NCBI RefSeq assembly: GCF_009746565.1
Contig: NZ_WRPN01000008.1
Span: 116,561-180,560 of the forward strand
Direction of reading: 5' to 3'
Length of the DNA stretch: 64,000 nucleotides
From: Mariniflexile maritimum
GTDB taxonomy: Bacteria > Bacteroidota > Bacteroidia > Flavobacteriales > Flavobacteriaceae
Each line of letters begins with the position of its first letter. The first letter of the stretch is position 1. Below the pieces are notes generated by a model. It did no database searches. It was not told the origin of the DNA and worked only from the letters and a program-made list of their open reading frames with translations. Made by a program: the position numbers and the translations under genes. This document shows, in pieces, positions 30,912 to 40,586 of the stretch.

Positions 30912-33896
30912 ATGCAAAATAAAGGATTAGTAAAAATATTTGCAGTTTTGTTTGGTTTGGTAAGCATTTACCAGTTGTCATTCACATTCAAAGCCAATCA
31001 AATAGAGCGAAAAGCAGAGGAAATCGCTATCAATAAAATTTCCGAAAAAGAGCCAGATTATCGCGCACTTCGCAGTGCCGAGGAGGCCAAGTATCTAGAA
31101 TCGGTTGCAACCGATACCGTTTTCAACATTGGCATCGCAAAGTTTACATACAACGATGTGAAAACAAAAGCCATGAATTTAGGTTTGGACCTAAAGGGAG
31201 GTATCAATGTAATCCTGCAAGTTTCCGTAAAGGACATCTTGAAAGGTTTGGCAAACAACACCAAAAACCCAGTTTTCAACAAAGCGCTGGATGATGCCAC
31301 CGAGCTTCAAAAAAACAGTCAGAACACTTATTTAGAGGATTTCTTCATCGCTTTCGATAAAATAAAGGGTACTACCAAATTAGCTTCCCCAGATATTTTT
31401 TATACCAAAAATTTAGATGGCGATATTGAAGGTAGTATGACCGATGAACAAGTTAAAAAAGTAATAAGCACCAAAATAGATGAGTCTATCGTTTCTGCTT
31501 TTGAAGTATTGCGCAAACGTATCGACGAGTTTGGGGTAACTTCGCCAAACATCCAGCGATTAGGAACTTCTGGCAGAATTTTAGTGGAATTACCAGGGGT
31601 TAAGGATGTTGAGCGTGCTACAAAATTATTGCAAAGTACGGCTCAGTTAGAGTTTTGGGATGCTTATAAAGGCGAACAGTTTTTCGACTTTTTATCGCAA
31701 GCCAATGAAGTTTTAAAAGGCGTGGTTAAAACCAATACCGACACCGATAAAGTTGAAAGTCAGGATGAAGAACAAGCAAAAGACAGCACCATCGACAATC
31801 TTTTGGGCGAAGCGGCAACCGATTCTACAGCTACAAAAACCGTAAACCCTATTTTCGACCTTATTCGCGGACAAGGGTACCAAGGTGGGCCGGTTATTGC
31901 GCAATTTGAAATTAAAGATAGGGAAACCGTTCTAAATTATTTAAACCAACCCCAAGTTAGGGCGTTGCTACCTGCCGATATGCGCTATGTAAAATTTGCT
32001 TTCGGCAAACCGGAAAAAGATAGCGAAATCATTGATTTATACGGACTTGTAGGCAACAGGGACAACATTCCGCAATTAAGTGGAGCTGTTGTTACCGATG
32101 CGCGCAATGCTTTTGGACAAACAGGAAAACCAACGGTTTCTATGCAAATGAACGCGAAAGGCGCAAAAATTTGGGAAGAAATGACCGGAAAAGCCTATGC
32201 ACAAGGCAGCCAAATTGCGATTGTTTTAGATAATATCGTGTATTCTGCCCCAGGCGTTACCACTGGTGCCATTTCTGGTGGAAGCTCTGAAATTTCAGGA
32301 AACTTTACCTTAAACGAAGCGGTCGATTTGGCAAATGTATTGCGTGCCGGTAAATTGCCAGCGCATGCCGATATTATTTCAAGTGAAGTTGTTGGGCCAT
32401 CATTAGGTAAGGAAGCCATCCATAGCGGTACCGTTTCATTTATGATTGCCCTCGCTTTGGTTTTAATCTGGATGATTGTTTATTACGGAAAATCGGGTGG
32501 TTTTGCCGATATAGCCATGTTATTGAACATTCTTTTGATTTTCGGTATTTTATCGGGCCTTGGCGCTGTGTTAACATTGCCGGGTATTGCGGGTATCGTA
32601 TTAACTATTGGTATGTCGGTAGATGCGAACGTAATCATTTTTGAGCGTACCAAGGAAGAAATTGCCAAAGGTAAAGGCTTAAAAGAAGCCATTCAAGATG
32701 GTTTTAGTAACGCCTTGTCTTCAATTTTAGATGCAAACATCACAACGGGCTTAACCGCTTTAATATTGTTTGTTTTTGGTACAGGCCCTATTAAAGGCTT
32801 TGCAACAACCTTATTAATTGGTATTTTCACTTCCTTGTTTACCGCTATTTTTATCACCAGATTATTAATCGATTGGTATGTTAACAAAGGTGGCAAATTA
32901 GAGTTTACAACGCCTTTAACCAAAAATTTATTTAGAAACATCAATATTGAATTCTTGAAGAAACGCAAAATCGCTTATATTCTTTCGGGCATCCTTATTT
33001 TGATAAGCTTGGGGTCGTTATTTATCAATAGTTTGGACCAAGGTGTTGATTTTGTTGGAGGAAGGACCTACCAAGTGCGCTTTCCCCAAGATGTGAGTGC
33101 TTCTGAAATTTCGGCCACCTTGGTGGGTGCTTTTGGAAGTGCCGATGCAAAAACGTTTGGTGCGGACAATCAATTAAAAATTACTACTAAATATAAAGTA
33201 AACGAAACAGGTTCTGAGGTAGATGAAGCGATAAGAAAAACGTTATATACTTCTTTACAACCACATTTAAACGGTGTTTCTTATGAAGACTTTATCGCGC
33301 CCTCCGAAACTAAAACCGTTGGGTTGATGAAATCGTATAAAGTAAGCCCAACCATTGCCGATGATATTAAGCAAGAATCATTCTGGGCCGTTTTAGGGTC
33401 GTTAATCGTAGTATTCCTTTATATTTTGTTCCGTTTCAAAAAATGGCAATATTCGTTGGGTGCCGTTCTTGCGGTATTCCACGATGTACTTATTGTGTTG
33501 GGCGTATTTTCATTAACCTATAAGTTTATGCCATTTAGCATGGAAATCGATCAGGCCTTTATTGCGGCCATATTAACGGTAATTGGGTACTCATTAAATG
33601 ATACCGTAATTGTGTTCGATAGGGTAAGGGAATATTTTAATGAGCATACTTCTTGGAAATTCGATAAAATAGTGGATGTGTCGTTAAGCAGTACGCTGGG
33701 TAGAACCTTAAACACCTCGTCAACAACCTTGGTGGTATTGCTTGCCATTTTCATTTTTGGGGGCGATTCCATTAGAGGTTTCATGTTCGCATTAATTGTT
33801 GGTATTGTTGTGGGTACCTATTCCTCACTTTTTATTGCAACACCATTAATGTATGATACTATTGACAGAGCAGAAAAAAAGAAAATAAAAAGCTAA
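30912..33896 (+). CDS. secDF: protein translocase subunit SecDF (fused)
   Basis: 994 residues, SecD and SecF in one chain as usual in Bacteroidota. The SecD part has GLDLKGGINVILQV, the large periplasmic P1 domain and the six-helix region with IVLTIGMSVDANVIIFERTKEEIAKGKGLKEAIQDGF. The SecF part starts near residue 670 (RNINIEFLKKRKIAYILSG) and has GVDFVGGRTYQVRF and TVIGYSLNDTVIVFDRVREYF. It uses the proton-motive force to complete Sec-dependent protein export. Normal length, followed by a terminator. Confidence 0.97.
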   Translation: MQNKGLVKIFAVLFGLVSIYQLSFTFKANQIERKAEEIAINKISEKEPDYRALRSAEEAKYLESVATDTVFNIGIAKFTYNDVKTKAMNLGLDLKGGINVILQVSVKDILKGLANNTKNPVFNKALDDATELQKNSQNTYLEDFFIAFDKIKGTTKLASPDIFYTKNLDGDIEGSMTDEQVKKVISTKIDESIVSAFEVLRKRIDEFGVTSPNIQRLGTSGRILVELPGVKDVERATKLLQSTAQLEFWDAYKGEQFFDFLSQANEVLKGVVKTNTDTDKVESQDEEQAKDSTIDNLLGEAATDSTATKTVNPIFDLIRGQGYQGGPVIAQFEIKDRETVLNYLNQPQVRALLPADMRYVKFAFGKPEKDSEIIDLYGLVGNRDNIPQLSGAVVTDARNAFGQTGKPTVSMQMNAKGAKIWEEMTGKAYAQGSQIAIVLDNIVYSAPGVTTGAISGGSSEISGNFTLNEAVDLANVLRAGKLPAHADIISSEVVGPSLGKEAIHSGTVSFMIALALVLIWMIVYYGKSGGFADIAMLLNILLIFGILSGLGAVLTLPGIAGIVLTIGMSVDANVIIFERTKEEIAKGKGLKEAIQDGFSNALSSILDANITTGLTALILFVFGTGPIKGFATTLLIGIFTSLFTAIFITRLLIDWYVNKGGKLEFTTPLTKNLFRNINIEFLKKRKIAYILSGILILISLGSLFINSLDQGVDFVGGRTYQVRFPQDVSASEISATLVGAFGSADAKTFGADNQLKITTKYKVNETGSEVDEAIRKTLYTSLQPHLNGVSYEDFIAPSETKTVGLMKSYKVSPTIADDIKQESFWAVLGSLIVVFLYILFRFKKWQYSLGAVLAVFHDVLIVLGVFSLTYKFMPFSMEIDQAFIAAILTVIGYSLNDTVIVFDRVREYFNEHTSWKFDKIVDVSLSSTLGRTLNTSSTTLVVLLAIFIFGGDSIRGFMFALIVGIVVGTYSSLFIATPLMYDTIDRAEKKKIKS

Positions 33897-33918
33897 ACTA
33901 ACTCAAACTATTTTCTCT

Positions 33919-33957
33919 AAAGAGCCTATCGTTATAAGTCGGTAGGCTCTTTTTTTT
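33919..33957 (+). terminator. intrinsic terminator of secDF
   Basis: 10-bp stem AAAGAGCCTA / TAGGCTCTTT (33919-33928 with 33943-33952) and a T-rich tail, 23 nt after the stop. Confidence 0.9.
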
Positions 33958-34091
33958 ATAAAAATAGCCCAAAACAATCCCTAAAACGTATATACAACAA
34001 AGCCCTTAATTATATACATTTGTTACAAAATTACTACTTCAACTCTTTAAAAATTTAATACTGTTTTTCTTTGGAACCAAAACAATCCTGT

Positions 34092-35366
34092 ATGAAAAAA
34101 TTTCTTTTTGTATCGCGTTGGGGCGAGTCGCTGGATATTGCCAATACCATTAAAAAGGAAGGTCACGAGGTGAAACTATTTGTCGAGGATAAAGGCTGTA
34201 AAGAAATAGGCTTTGGTTTTGTGAACAAGGCAACGCACTGGGAAAAGCATATTGCATGGGCAGATATTATTATTTTTGATTATACGGGTTATGGAAAAAT
34301 AGCCACCCAGCTTCGGAGCGCTGGGAAACTGGTAGTAGGTGGTACTGAATACACCGACAGGTTAGAACTGGATAGGAATTACGGACAGGCCGAATTAAAA
34401 AAACACAAAATAAAAATCATTCCATCAAAAGAGTTTACTTCGTTTAACGATGCCATTACCTATATTGAAGCCAACCCAAATACTTATGTAGTAAAGCCCT
34501 GTGGCGAAACGCAGGAACTGAAACAACTGTTGTTTGTGGGAAGCGATGATGAAGGTTTGGACGTGATACGAATTTTAAGGGCCTACGAAAAGGCCTGGGG
34601 CAACGATTTTGGTAATTTTCAATTACAGCGTAAAGTAAAAGGCGTAGAGGTTTCTATTGCGGCGTTTTTTAATGGTCACGAATTTGTGTATCCTATAAAC
34701 ATTACTTTTGAACATAAAAAACTGTTTCCTAAAGAGTTGGGTGTTTCAACAGGCGAAATGGGCACCAGCATGTTCTGGACCAAAGATTCCCCCATTTTTG
34801 AAGCGACATTGTTAAAATTCCAAAGCACGCTTGCAAAGCACAACTTCATCGGTCATATCGATATTAACTGCATCGTAAACGGTAACGGCATCTTTCCGCT
34901 TGAGTTTACCTCGCGTTTTGGCTATCCTCAAATTTTCATTCAACGGGCAGGTATCAACGAACCCTTGGGCGAGCTTTTTTTAAAGTTGGCATCAAAAAAA
35001 ACATTCAGAATAAACGTAAAAAAAGGGTTTCAAGTGGGTGCTTATATTGTGGTACCACCGTTTCCTTATGATGATAAAAAAACCTTTAACCTTTTTTCAA
35101 AGGATGCTGTTGTGGTATTTAAAAAGAACGGAAAAGAAGGTGTGCACCCCATGCACTTAAAAAAGGTGAAGGATGAATGGCTCATTACGGGCAACACAGG
35201 CATTGCGGTACTGGTTACGGGTGTTGGCAATACCATGAAGGATGCCCAAAAAATGATGTACAACCGCATTAATAACGTTATTATCAATAATGGCTATTAC
35301 CGCACCGATATTGGCGACCGTTGGTCTGAGGACTCCGATAAATTATGGTCGTGGGGGTTATTGTAA
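34092..35366 (+). CDS. ATP-grasp (PurD-like) protein
   Basis: Start set at MKKFLFVSRWGESLD (ATG 34092); a TTG 21 nt upstream is in frame. 424 residues. An N-terminal Rossmann-type half is followed by an ATP-grasp fold with YVVKPCGETQELKQLLFV, FQLQRKVKGVEVSIAAFFNGHE and FIGHIDINCIVNGNGIFPLEFTSRFGYPQ. The arrangement resembles phosphoribosylamine-glycine ligase, but several purine-specific residues are not evident and the length matches PurD-like proteins of unknown substrate. A carboxylate-amine ligase is inferred. Confidence 0.8.
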   Translation: MKKFLFVSRWGESLDIANTIKKEGHEVKLFVEDKGCKEIGFGFVNKATHWEKHIAWADIIIFDYTGYGKIATQLRSAGKLVVGGTEYTDRLELDRNYGQAELKKHKIKIIPSKEFTSFNDAITYIEANPNTYVVKPCGETQELKQLLFVGSDDEGLDVIRILRAYEKAWGNDFGNFQLQRKVKGVEVSIAAFFNGHEFVYPINITFEHKKLFPKELGVSTGEMGTSMFWTKDSPIFEATLLKFQSTLAKHNFIGHIDINCIVNGNGIFPLEFTSRFGYPQIFIQRAGINEPLGELFLKLASKKTFRINVKKGFQVGAYIVVPPFPYDDKKTFNLFSKDAVVVFKKNGKEGVHPMHLKKVKDEWLITGNTGIAVLVTGVGNTMKDAQKMMYNRINNVIINNGYYRTDIGDRWSEDSDKLWSWGLL

Positions 35367-35385
35367 CACAAATTTTAGCTTAAAC

Positions 35386-35832
35386 ATGATTTTCAGGTTA
35401 ACCCATGATTGTGCACCGTTTTTCAAGTTGATGCCCCAAGATTGGCAAGCGGGCATCGTTCCTTTTTGGGACGATTATAAGGCTTCTACAAACTGTTATT
35501 TGCTTTTTGATGATAACAAGATAGTGGCAGGTGGCTTGGTGTTCTCAAAATGCCCACCAGATATGTTTTATGCCGAAAAAGAAGCTGCGTTCTACTTTAA
35601 TAACCAGTATTTGTATGTAGGTTTTATTTATGTTATTGAAGAACGAAGACAGCAAAATTTGGGCTCTATTTGGTTGGAAAATTTAAAGAAAACACATCCC
35701 AAACAAGCCTTTTGGTTAACCATTGAAGAGTTAAAACTAGATGTTTTTTACGTTAAGAACGGTTTTAAGGCTGTTGAATCGTTACAAAATAGCGGTGCAA
35801 CGGAGGTGGTTTATGTTTATAATCCTATTTGA
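35386..35832 (+). CDS. GNAT-family N-acetyltransferase-like protein
   Basis: 148 residues from ATG 35386 (MIFRLTHDC); the frame is open earlier but overlaps the previous gene, so the later ATG is preferred. GNAT features include NQYLYVGFIYVIEERRQQNLGSIWLENLKKTH (the RxxxxGS/A coenzyme-A-binding loop appears as RRQQNLGS) and a final FYVKNGFKAVESL (the FYxKxGF motif). Substrate unknown. It follows the PurD-like gene by 19 nt. Its 3' end overlaps that of the convergent DUF192 gene by 16 nt. Confidence 0.8.
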   Translation: MIFRLTHDCAPFFKLMPQDWQAGIVPFWDDYKASTNCYLLFDDNKIVAGGLVFSKCPPDMFYAEKEAAFYFNNQYLYVGFIYVIEERRQQNLGSIWLENLKKTHPKQAFWLTIEELKLDVFYVKNGFKAVESLQNSGATEVVYVYNPI

Positions 35833-36317
35833 TGATATTCAATTTTGTCTCCTACGGAAAGCCCCCAAGTATCAACCAAACCAGCATTTACTTCCAGTAC
35901 ATATTTTGCCGGGGCATTTGATGGCAAAGAATTTTCATCAAAAGGTTTGGCGTTTTTTTGAAAGCTCACTATGCTTTTGTTGGCACCTATAAAAATAATG
36001 TCCAAGGGAATTTTGGTGTTTTTCATATAGAAATAACGCTCGGTTACATCATCAAAAACAAATAGCATTGCTTGGTTTTTTGCCATCGAATCGCGGTACA
36101 TCAAACCGGTTTGGGTATCAAATTCGGTGTCGGCAATTTCAATATCCAGTTTTATTTCTGTTGAGTCGGCCACTTTAATAATGGTAAGCTCCCCTTCTTT
36201 TCTAAAGCTGATTTTAGTTTGTTCAATCGTTTTTTTATCTTCTTTACAGGCTACAAGACAGAGAGTTAAAAGCCCAAAAGCTACAACTAAAACATATTGA
36301 AATTGTTTAAGGTTCAT
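35817..36317 (-). CDS. DUF192 family lipoprotein
   Basis: 166 residues. The signal sequence LLTLCLVAC has a lipobox Cys. The DUF192 core is DIEIADTEFDTQTGLMYRDSMAKNQAMLFVFDDVTERYFYMKNTKIPLDIIFIGANKSIV (family pattern GLM.R.....ML F.F.......FWMKNT.IPLD). Small secreted proteins of unknown function. It lies 1 nt downstream of lgt and probably shares its transcript. Confidence 0.9.
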   Translation of the reverse strand: MNLKQFQYVLVVAFGLLTLCLVACKEDKKTIEQTKISFRKEGELTIIKVADSTEIKLDIEIADTEFDTQTGLMYRDSMAKNQAMLFVFDDVTERYFYMKNTKIPLDIIFIGANKSIVSFQKNAKPFDENSLPSNAPAKYVLEVNAGLVDTWGLSVGDKIEYHQIGL

Positions 36318-36318
36318 G

Positions 36319-37248
36319 TTATTTTACCGCCGTTTTTGGTTTATAAACAAACATAAAATACAAACCGATAATTATAAACGGAATGCTTAACCATTGTCCT
36401 GTATTGAGCCCGAACCAGTTTATGTACTCGTCGCCCTGGGGTTCTTTAACGTATTCTACAAAGAAACGGATGGTCCAAAGCAAGATTAAAAACAAGCCAA
36501 ATAAAAACCCTGTTTGATCTTTTTTAGTGGTTCTTGAATAGAAATACCATAAAATAAGGAACACGAAAATATAGCAGAACGATTCGTATAATTGTGCAGG
36601 ATGCCTGTATGGAACTGCGTCCAATAAATTTTGGAATTGCGGATTGTTGGTTACGGCATTATAGGCCTTTTGCACATCGTTAATGCCCGTTAACTGCATG
36701 ATTTGATGCTTGTAATATTCATCTTGAATGAAGCGAACGCCAAAAGAAGAATCGGTTACTTTGCCAATAATTTCCGAGTTTATAAAGTTGCCAATCCTAA
36801 TAAATACTGCTCCTGATGCTACTGAAATCACTACCCGGTCCAAAATCCAAAGCAGCGATTTGTATTGGTATTTTTTACGGTATAGGTACATGCCAATTAT
36901 AATGCCTATGGCGGCACCATGGCTTGCCAAACCTTGAAACCCAGTAAACTCAAATGTGGGATTGGTGCGGATGGGAAGAAAAATACTTAGAAAATCTTCC
37001 GTAATTAATTCAGATTGATAGAAAAGCACATGGCCTAACCTGGCGCCAATCATGGTGGCCAAAACGGTGTATATAAATAAAGGGTCCAAGTATTCCAACG
37101 ATACTTTTTCCTTTGTAAAAATCCGTTTCATAATGTACCAGCCCAAAACAAAGGCAACTACCCACATTAAACTGTAAAAGTGCAACTTAAAATTACCAAT
37201 AATGTCGATGCCTGTTATGGGGTTCCAATCAAATTTTAATAAGTACAT
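36319..37248 (-). CDS. lgt: prolipoprotein diacylglyceryl transferase
   Basis: 309-residue integral membrane enzyme that transfers diacylglycerol to the lipobox Cys of prolipoproteins. Seven hydrophobic segments are visible. Key blocks are LGHVLFYQSE, GLASHGAAIGIIIGMYLY, VFIRIGNFINSEIIGKVTD (the RxGNxxNxE motif) and YRHPAQLYESFCYI (the HPxQLYE motif). Several lipoproteins are encoded beside it (PPIase, DUF192, TlpA-like). Length is normal for Bacteroidota. Confidence 0.96.
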   Translation of the reverse strand: MYLLKFDWNPITGIDIIGNFKLHFYSLMWVVAFVLGWYIMKRIFTKEKVSLEYLDPLFIYTVLATMIGARLGHVLFYQSELITEDFLSIFLPIRTNPTFEFTGFQGLASHGAAIGIIIGMYLYRKKYQYKSLLWILDRVVISVASGAVFIRIGNFINSEIIGKVTDSSFGVRFIQDEYYKHQIMQLTGINDVQKAYNAVTNNPQFQNLLDAVPYRHPAQLYESFCYIFVFLILWYFYSRTTKKDQTGFLFGLFLILLWTIRFFVEYVKEPQGDEYINWFGLNTGQWLSIPFIIIGLYFMFVYKPKTAVK

Positions 37249-37304
37249 AGATTTTCAATTTTCGATGTAAATATACGTTTTTACAACGCGTTGTTTGTTA
37301 AAAA

Positions 37305-38429
37305 TTATTTAAGAAGTTCAACTATTTCAACTTCAAAAATAAGGTTGGTTTTTGGAGGAATATCTCGGTTGCCCGTTTCACCATAAGCCAGATGATAGGG
37401 GATGAACAGGGTTGCTTTATCGCCTACATGCAATTGTTGCAGACCTTCCTTAAAGCCGGCAATCATGCGGGCGTTGGGGCCAATATCTGCCGAAATGGGT
37501 TGGTACTGGTTTGCCGCTTTGCGTTGCAGGTTAACCATGTTTCCCGCTTCGGCCGTTTCCAGTTTACTGGTTTCCAGTAGCTTGCCGTCTTCAAAATAAA
37601 CGGCATAATGGGTTCGTACTTTCGAGTGTTCCTTTAATTTTGCTCCAGTGCCTTTTTCGGTAATGTTATACTTTAAACCCGATGGTAAGGTTACGGCGGC
37701 TTCCAGCTGTTTGTCGAATTTTTGTTTGTTAGCTTTTAAAATGGCTTCGGCTTTAGCTATTCTTTCTTTTTCAATTTCTTCAGCCTTTAAGAAATGGTCA
37801 ATGAAAATTTTTGGGGCGTTAAAGGCCTTGGCTTTTTTTCCTTTTCTAATGATGTTTAATTCCTTAACAACAACGGCCTCAAGCGGTTTGTTGTTGGCAT
37901 CGGTTTTAACATTGGAGATGCTGTCCTGCACATCAAGGCCTAATACGAGCTCTCCAAATACATTATAGTGGTTGTCTAAATGGGGTTTCGGCACTTCGGT
38001 AATAAAAAATTGGCTACCATTGGTATTGGGCCCTGAATTTGCCATCGATAAAATACCGGGTTTGTCGTGCTTTAAATCGGGGTGAAATTCATCGTTAAAA
38101 CGGTATCCTGGATTTCCTTCACCGGTGCCTAAAGGGTCGCCACCTTGAATCATAAAGCTATCAATAACCCTATGAAAGATGGTGCCGTTATAGAACTTTT
38201 TTTCTTTGTACATGCTGTCAACCAAGGTGTTCTCACCTTCGGCCAGGGCCACAAAATTGGCAACGGTTATGGGTGCTTTATCAAACGCCAATTTAGCCAA
38301 CATGGTGCCTTTGGTGGTTACAAATTCGGCATACAAGCCATCTTCCAAATCGGGATATTGTACTTTACAAGATGAAAAAACGGTTAAAACAACGAATAGG
38401 GCAGCGATGTAATTTCTAGATCGGTTCAT
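37305..38429 (-). CDS. cyclophilin-FKBP fusion peptidyl-prolyl isomerase lipoprotein
   Basis: 374 residues. A lipoprotein signal ends at FSSC. A cyclophilin-type domain spans about 30-195 (KKFYNGTIFHRVIDSFMIQGGDP, PNTNGSQFFITEVPKPHLDNHYNVFGELV). A charged helical linker spans about 195-245. A C-terminal FKBP-type domain spans about 255-374 (VRTHYAVYFEDGKLLETS, MIAGFKEGLQQLHVGDKATLFIPYHLAYGE, IPPKTNLIFEVEIVEL). Both domains keep typical active-site residues. A periplasmic folding factor is likely. It is 1 nt downstream of gldI. Confidence 0.93.
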   Translation of the reverse strand: MNRSRNYIAALFVVLTVFSSCKVQYPDLEDGLYAEFVTTKGTMLAKLAFDKAPITVANFVALAEGENTLVDSMYKEKKFYNGTIFHRVIDSFMIQGGDPLGTGEGNPGYRFNDEFHPDLKHDKPGILSMANSGPNTNGSQFFITEVPKPHLDNHYNVFGELVLGLDVQDSISNVKTDANNKPLEAVVVKELNIIRKGKKAKAFNAPKIFIDHFLKAEEIEKERIAKAEAILKANKQKFDKQLEAAVTLPSGLKYNITEKGTGAKLKEHSKVRTHYAVYFEDGKLLETSKLETAEAGNMVNLQRKAANQYQPISADIGPNARMIAGFKEGLQQLHVGDKATLFIPYHLAYGETGNRDIPPKTNLIFEVEIVELLK

Positions 38430-38430
38430 A

Positions 38431-38979
38431 TTAATTGTGTTCGTTTTCGGTAATGCTATATAAGGTTACATCGCAAATAAGCGGTGTGTTTCTGCCTATT
38501 TTGTTGCCATCGCCATAATATCCGTAGGCTTTTTGCGAAGGAAACAGAAACGTAACGGTCTCGCCTTCCTTCATCAGTTTTAAACCTTCTCGCAAACCTG
38601 AGAAAAGTTCTTCTTTATCGATGGTGTAGGTTTGGGTTTTAAGGTTTTCAGTAGTGTAAATTTCAGTGCCATTTAGGGCTTTTATGTTATAATTGTAGGT
38701 AACCACATCGCCAAATTTTGGGGTTTTTAAGGAATCGGCCTCAAGTTTTGTTTTATAGGCATACCAAAAGCCATTGGGCGAAGCTATGTATTTTAGATTT
38801 TTTTCTTGCTGAATAAGCTTTTTGATGTGGGCATGTTCCTTGGAATTCATTTTCTTGTTGCGTTCTACGGAAGCATCGATAAACGACCCCGACTTTACAC
38901 TAACCGGATGTCTGGCCTCTGGCGATTTGCAACTTATAAAAGCAAATAAAATGAGGCTAAGTAGGTAAAATTTATTCAT
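38431..38979 (-). CDS. gldI: gliding-motility-associated PPIase GldI
   Basis: 182-residue lipoprotein (signal ending AFISC) with one FKBP domain at about 85-178 (DVVTYNYNIKALNGTEIYTTENLKT, SGLREGLKLMKEGETVTFLFPSQKAYGYYGDGNKIGRNTPLICDVTLYSI). Size and FKBP placement match GldI of gliding Bacteroidota, a folding factor for motility and T9SS envelope proteins. It overlaps the DHH gene by 8 nt and precedes the cyclophilin-FKBP gene by 1 nt, forming one operon. Confidence 0.85.
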   Translation of the reverse strand: MNKFYLLSLILFAFISCKSPEARHPVSVKSGSFIDASVERNKKMNSKEHAHIKKLIQQEKNLKYIASPNGFWYAYKTKLEADSLKTPKFGDVVTYNYNIKALNGTEIYTTENLKTQTYTIDKEELFSGLREGLKLMKEGETVTFLFPSQKAYGYYGDGNKIGRNTPLICDVTLYSITENEHN

Positions 38980-39991
38980 TGTTCAAGGCTTTTTTATACT
39001 TGGGCAATATACTAATAAAATTTTCAACCGTATCTTTTAATGATAAAAAGCTCTTTCCGCCAGCAGCATTTATATGGCCGCCACCGTTAAAATGCGCTCT
39101 TGCCATATCGTTCACAGAAAAATGGCCTTTAGAGCGGAGTGAAATTTTAATGATGCCTTCTTGTTTGTCTTCAATAAAAATGGCGGCAAGAATCATGTTT
39201 TCTATAGATAACCCATAATTTACAATGCCTTCGGTGTCGCCTTTTTTATAGTCGTATCTATTTAATTCCTCTTGCGAAAGGGTGATGTAGGCGGTTCTAA
39301 GTTCGGGGATGATTTTCAAATTGGTGAGGGCACAACCCAATAGTTGTAAACTTTGGTAGCTATTGGCATCAAAAACCCGATTGTGTATTTCGGCATTATT
39401 GGCACCTTTTTCAATTAACTGGGCAATAATCTCATGGGTTTTATTGGTGGTTGAAGGAAACCTAAAGGAGCCCGTATCGGTCATAATGCCAACATACAAA
39501 CAGGTTGCAATAGGGGCATCAATTAGGTTGGCATCGCCCAACATGTTGATAAAATGATAGACCATTTCACAGGTTGAACTCATGGTAACATCGCTAAAAA
39601 CGTAAGTAGCGTAAGCATCGGGTGCTTGGTGGTGGTCGATCATTATTTTTATGGCCTTACTTTCAGCTAGCGCCGTTTCCATATTGCCGGTTCGGTGCAA
39701 TGCGTTAAAATCTAGGGTAAAAATAATGTCGGCAGCTTCAATTAAAGCTTCACATATTTTGGTTTGGGTATCGTGTTTTAGGATGGATTTTTCACCAGGA
39801 ATCCACTTTAAAAAGTTAGGATAGTCGTTGGGGCTAATAACATGAACTTGGTGGTTTCCTTTCAAAAGGTAATGATAAAGCCCAAGCGTTGAACCAATGG
39901 CATCGCCATCGGGATTTTTATGTGGTACAATAACAATTTGCTTTTTGGAAGCTAATAATTGTTTAATGTTTAATAGGTCTTGTGTATTCAT
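38972..39991 (-). CDS. DHH-family phosphoesterase (NrnA-like)
   Basis: 339 residues. The DHH domain has PHKNPDGDAIGSTLGLYHYL, IIFTLDFNALHRTGN and the motif IMIDHHQAPD (about residue 115). The DHHA1 domain ends with FNGGGHINAAGGKSF. These match NrnA-type nano-oligoribonucleases / pAp phosphatases, which degrade very short RNAs and 3'-phosphoadenosine 5'-phosphate. Which activity dominates cannot be judged. It heads the operon with gldI and the fused PPIase. Confidence 0.92.
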   Translation of the reverse strand: MNTQDLLNIKQLLASKKQIVIVPHKNPDGDAIGSTLGLYHYLLKGNHQVHVISPNDYPNFLKWIPGEKSILKHDTQTKICEALIEAADIIFTLDFNALHRTGNMETALAESKAIKIMIDHHQAPDAYATYVFSDVTMSSTCEMVYHFINMLGDANLIDAPIATCLYVGIMTDTGSFRFPSTTNKTHEIIAQLIEKGANNAEIHNRVFDANSYQSLQLLGCALTNLKIIPELRTAYITLSQEELNRYDYKKGDTEGIVNYGLSIENMILAAIFIEDKQEGIIKISLRSKGHFSVNDMARAHFNGGGHINAAGGKSFLSLKDTVENFISILPKYKKALNNE

Positions 39992-40028
39992 AGAGGACGA
40001 ATATACAATTTTTTAAAATTGGGTGGAC

Positions 40029-40058
40029 TTGTTTTTAAGGATAAATACCTTACTTTTG
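40029..40058 (+). promoter_or_regulatory. ndk promoter (TTG-N19-TACTTTTG)
   Basis: TTG 40029-40031, a 19-nt spacer and TACTTTTG 40051-40058, an exact TAnnTTTG match. The ndk ATG is 21 nt downstream. Confidence 0.8.
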
Positions 40059-40079
40059 TGGCAAACTTAAATTAGAAAG

Positions 40080-40499
40080 ATGGCGACAAACAGAACTTTC
40101 ACCATGTTAAAACCAGATGCTGTTGAAAAAGGGCATATTGGTGCAATATTAGAAAAAATAGCAGCCTCTGGCTTTCGGATTGTGGCCATGAAATTAACGC
40201 AAATGACCAAAACCGATGCCGAAACATTTTATGCGATACATCGTGAGCGTCCGTTTTTTCCAGATTTGGTAACCTACATGACCCGTGGCCCCATAGTTGC
40301 GGCCATTTTGGAAAAAGAAAATGCAGTTGAAGATTTTAGGGCATTAATTGGCGCAACCAATCCTGTTGATGCTGCCGATGGCACCATTAGAAAGCAGTTT
40401 GCCACTTCCATTAGTGAAAATGCGGTTCATGGAAGCGATAGCAATGACAATGCGGCTATTGAAGGCGCGTTTCATTTTTCGGGAAGGGAAGTGTTTTAA
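40080..40499 (+). CDS. ndk: nucleoside diphosphate kinase
   Basis: 139 residues. It begins with the conserved [22 protein letters not shown]. The P-loop-like region and FHRERPFF-type segment ([23 protein letters not shown]) are present, and the phosphohistidine is in [14 protein letters not shown]. It equilibrates NTP pools. Length is normal; monocistronic with its own promoter, divergent from the DHH gene. Confidence 0.97.
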   Translation: MATNRTFTMLKPDAVEKGHIGAILEKIAASGFRIVAMKLTQMTKTDAETFYAIHRERPFFPDLVTYMTRGPIVAAILEKENAVEDFRALIGATNPVDAADGTIRKQFATSISENAVHGSDSNDNAAIEGAFHFSGREVF

Positions 40500-40586
40500 G
40501 GCATTTTGGCTGTTCTTTTAAAAGTTTGATTAGTACAGTGTGCATGTCCTTTAGATACTGATTCGCTTGCAACATCATCTTTATCC

